Notes under the pieces: generated by a model
What the model was told of the DNA's origin: nothing
The model's database searches: none
The model's input: the letters and a program-made list of their open reading frames with translations, nothing else
From: an uncultured Eubacteriales bacterium
GTDB lineage: Bacteria; Bacillota; Clostridia; Oscillospirales; Butyricicoccaceae
Assembly (NCBI GenBank): GCA_934675045.1
Contig: CAKUPI010000137.1
Location: 1 to 5,326 of the forward strand
DNA length: 5,326 nucleotides
Direction of reading: 5' to 3'
Part shown: positions 4,739-5,326 of the stretch, piece after piece
How positions within the stretch are numbered: the stretch's first letter is position 1
Layout of the letters: each line of letters starts with the position of its first letter
Position numbers and translations under genes: made by a program

Positions 4739-5326
4739 CGGGTTGTGCGCTGGGCATTGACACCAGCAATTATCGCACCTCCTGCGCGCTTTTGAATCTG
4801 AGCGACGGGTCTTTCCAAAACATCGGGGAGCTGCTGGCCGTGCCGTCCGGAAGCCTCGGCTTGCGGCAAAGCGACGCCCTTTTTCAGCATACCCGCAAGC
4901 TGCCGGAGCTGATGGAGCGCCTGTGCGGCGGTTTGCACGGCCCCATTGCGGCCGTCGGCGTGTCCGATCGCCCGCGTCGGCAGGCAGACTCGTACATGCC
5001 CTGCTTTTTGGCGGGTGTGTCGGCCGCATGCAGCGCAGCCGCCGTTTTGGGCGTCAAGCCGGCTTTTTTCTCGCATCAGGAGGGGCATATCGCATCGGCC
5101 CTGTATTCGGCGGACAGGCTTTGCTGGCTGCGCGGGCCTTTTTTGTCATGGCATCTCTCGGGCGGAACCACCGAGCTTTTGCTCGTCCGCTCCGCGGAGC
5201 GCGGCGTTATGACGGTTGAAATCATCGGCGGCACCAAGGATTTGGCCGCGGGGCAGATCATCGACCGGGCCGGCGTCGCGTTGGGGCTGCCCTTTCCGTC
5301 CGGCCCCCATCTCGAAGAGCTGGCGC
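4735..5326 (+). CDS. TsaD/Kae1/Gcp-like (peptidase M22 family) paralogue, 3' truncated by window
   Basis: The frame opens with ATG overlapping the nusB stop, with AAGGAAG (4721-4727) 7 bases upstream, and stays open for 197 codons to the window edge. About 60% of the usual ~310-340 residues is visible. It has the ASKHA-type start LGIDTSNYRTSCALL (6-20), an R-x-S-D-ALFQHTRKLPELM segment (44-60), the metal-site motif HQEGH (114-118), WHLSGGTTELLLV (139-151) and GGTKDLAAGQIIDRAGVALGLPFPSGP (165-191). This places it in the TsaD/Kae1 superfamily. Several signatures differ from true TsaD: DTSNY instead of ETSCDET, SGGTTE instead of SGGHT, and TKDLAAGQ instead of the TLDDAAGE type. It is therefore probably not the tRNA t6A enzyme itself but the clostridial paralogue found near nusB and xseA, whose function is unknown to me. 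Confidence 0.88.
   Translation, partial: MTGCALGIDTSNYRTSCALLNLSDGSFQNIGELLAVPSGSLGLRQSDALFQHTRKLPELMERLCGGLHGPIAAVGVSDRPRRQADSYMPCFLAGVSAACSAAAVLGVKPAFFSHQEGHIASALYSADRLCWLRGPFLSWHLSGGTTELLLVRSAERGVMTVEIIGGTKDLAAGQIIDRAGVALGLPFPSGPHLEELA

Noticed and set aside
4010..5029. 339-codon - strand open frame across the Asp23 gene end, nusB and the M22-like gene
   Set aside because: It spans a terminator, a promoter and two well-identified + strand genes. Its composition is Arg/Ala-rich, as expected for an antisense frame.
4923..5219. 98-codon + strand open frame inside the M22-like gene
   Set aside because: It is in a different frame from the conserved protein (HQEGH, SGGTTE, TKDLAAGQ) and has arginine-rich nonsense composition.
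1..5326. Searched by eye for CRISPR repeats, insertion sequence ends, tRNA or rRNA genes and direct repeats
   Set aside because: None seen. The window is almost fully explained by conserved sporulation and housekeeping genes, and the only gaps are the two short promoter regions.

Overview
The window is a GC-rich stretch from an endospore-forming Firmicute, most likely a member of the Clostridia. It carries the distal part of the sporulation operon spoIIIA (spoIIIAB, cut by the left edge, through spoIIIAH). This is followed by a small Asp23/Gls24-family gene, nusB, and the first ~197 codons of a TsaD/Kae1/Gcp-type paralogue that runs off the right edge. Every gene is on the + strand and coding density is very high. 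The Clostridia assignment is inference. It rests on full spoIIIA content, on the absence of the accB-accC pair that separates spoIIIAH from yqhY-nusB in Bacillus subtilis, and on the M22-like paralogue directly behind nusB.

Positions 1-3647 hold spoIIIAB(partial)-AC-AD-AE-AF-AG-AH. Intergenic gaps are 0-17 bases and several junctions overlap (GTGA at AF/AG, ATGA at AE/AF), which indicates one transcript with translational coupling. The operon promoter and spoIIIAA lie outside the window. By family knowledge these proteins form the mother-cell half of the SpoIIIA-SpoIIQ channel ('feeding tube') between mother cell and forespore. AB, AC, AD and AE are the membrane and export-apparatus-like parts. 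AF, AG and AH carry ring-building domains that project into the intermembrane space.

Positions 3648-3717 hold a plausible housekeeping-type promoter and a good ribosome binding site for the Asp23-family gene (3718-4092). I see no terminator after spoIIIAH, so read-through from spoIIIA is possible. A GC-rich hairpin at 4137-4160 ends the Asp23 unit. The rest of the 199-base gap holds a T-rich tract with alternative hairpins and a perfect TATAAT box ahead of nusB. nusB overlaps the downstream M22-like gene by ATGA, so those two are probably co-transcribed.

I found no mobile element, CRISPR array, tRNA or rRNA, and no previously undescribed multi-gene system. The least understood item is the TsaD-like paralogue at the right edge. 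The other points of interest are start-site choices, gene order and the structure of the two promoter regions.
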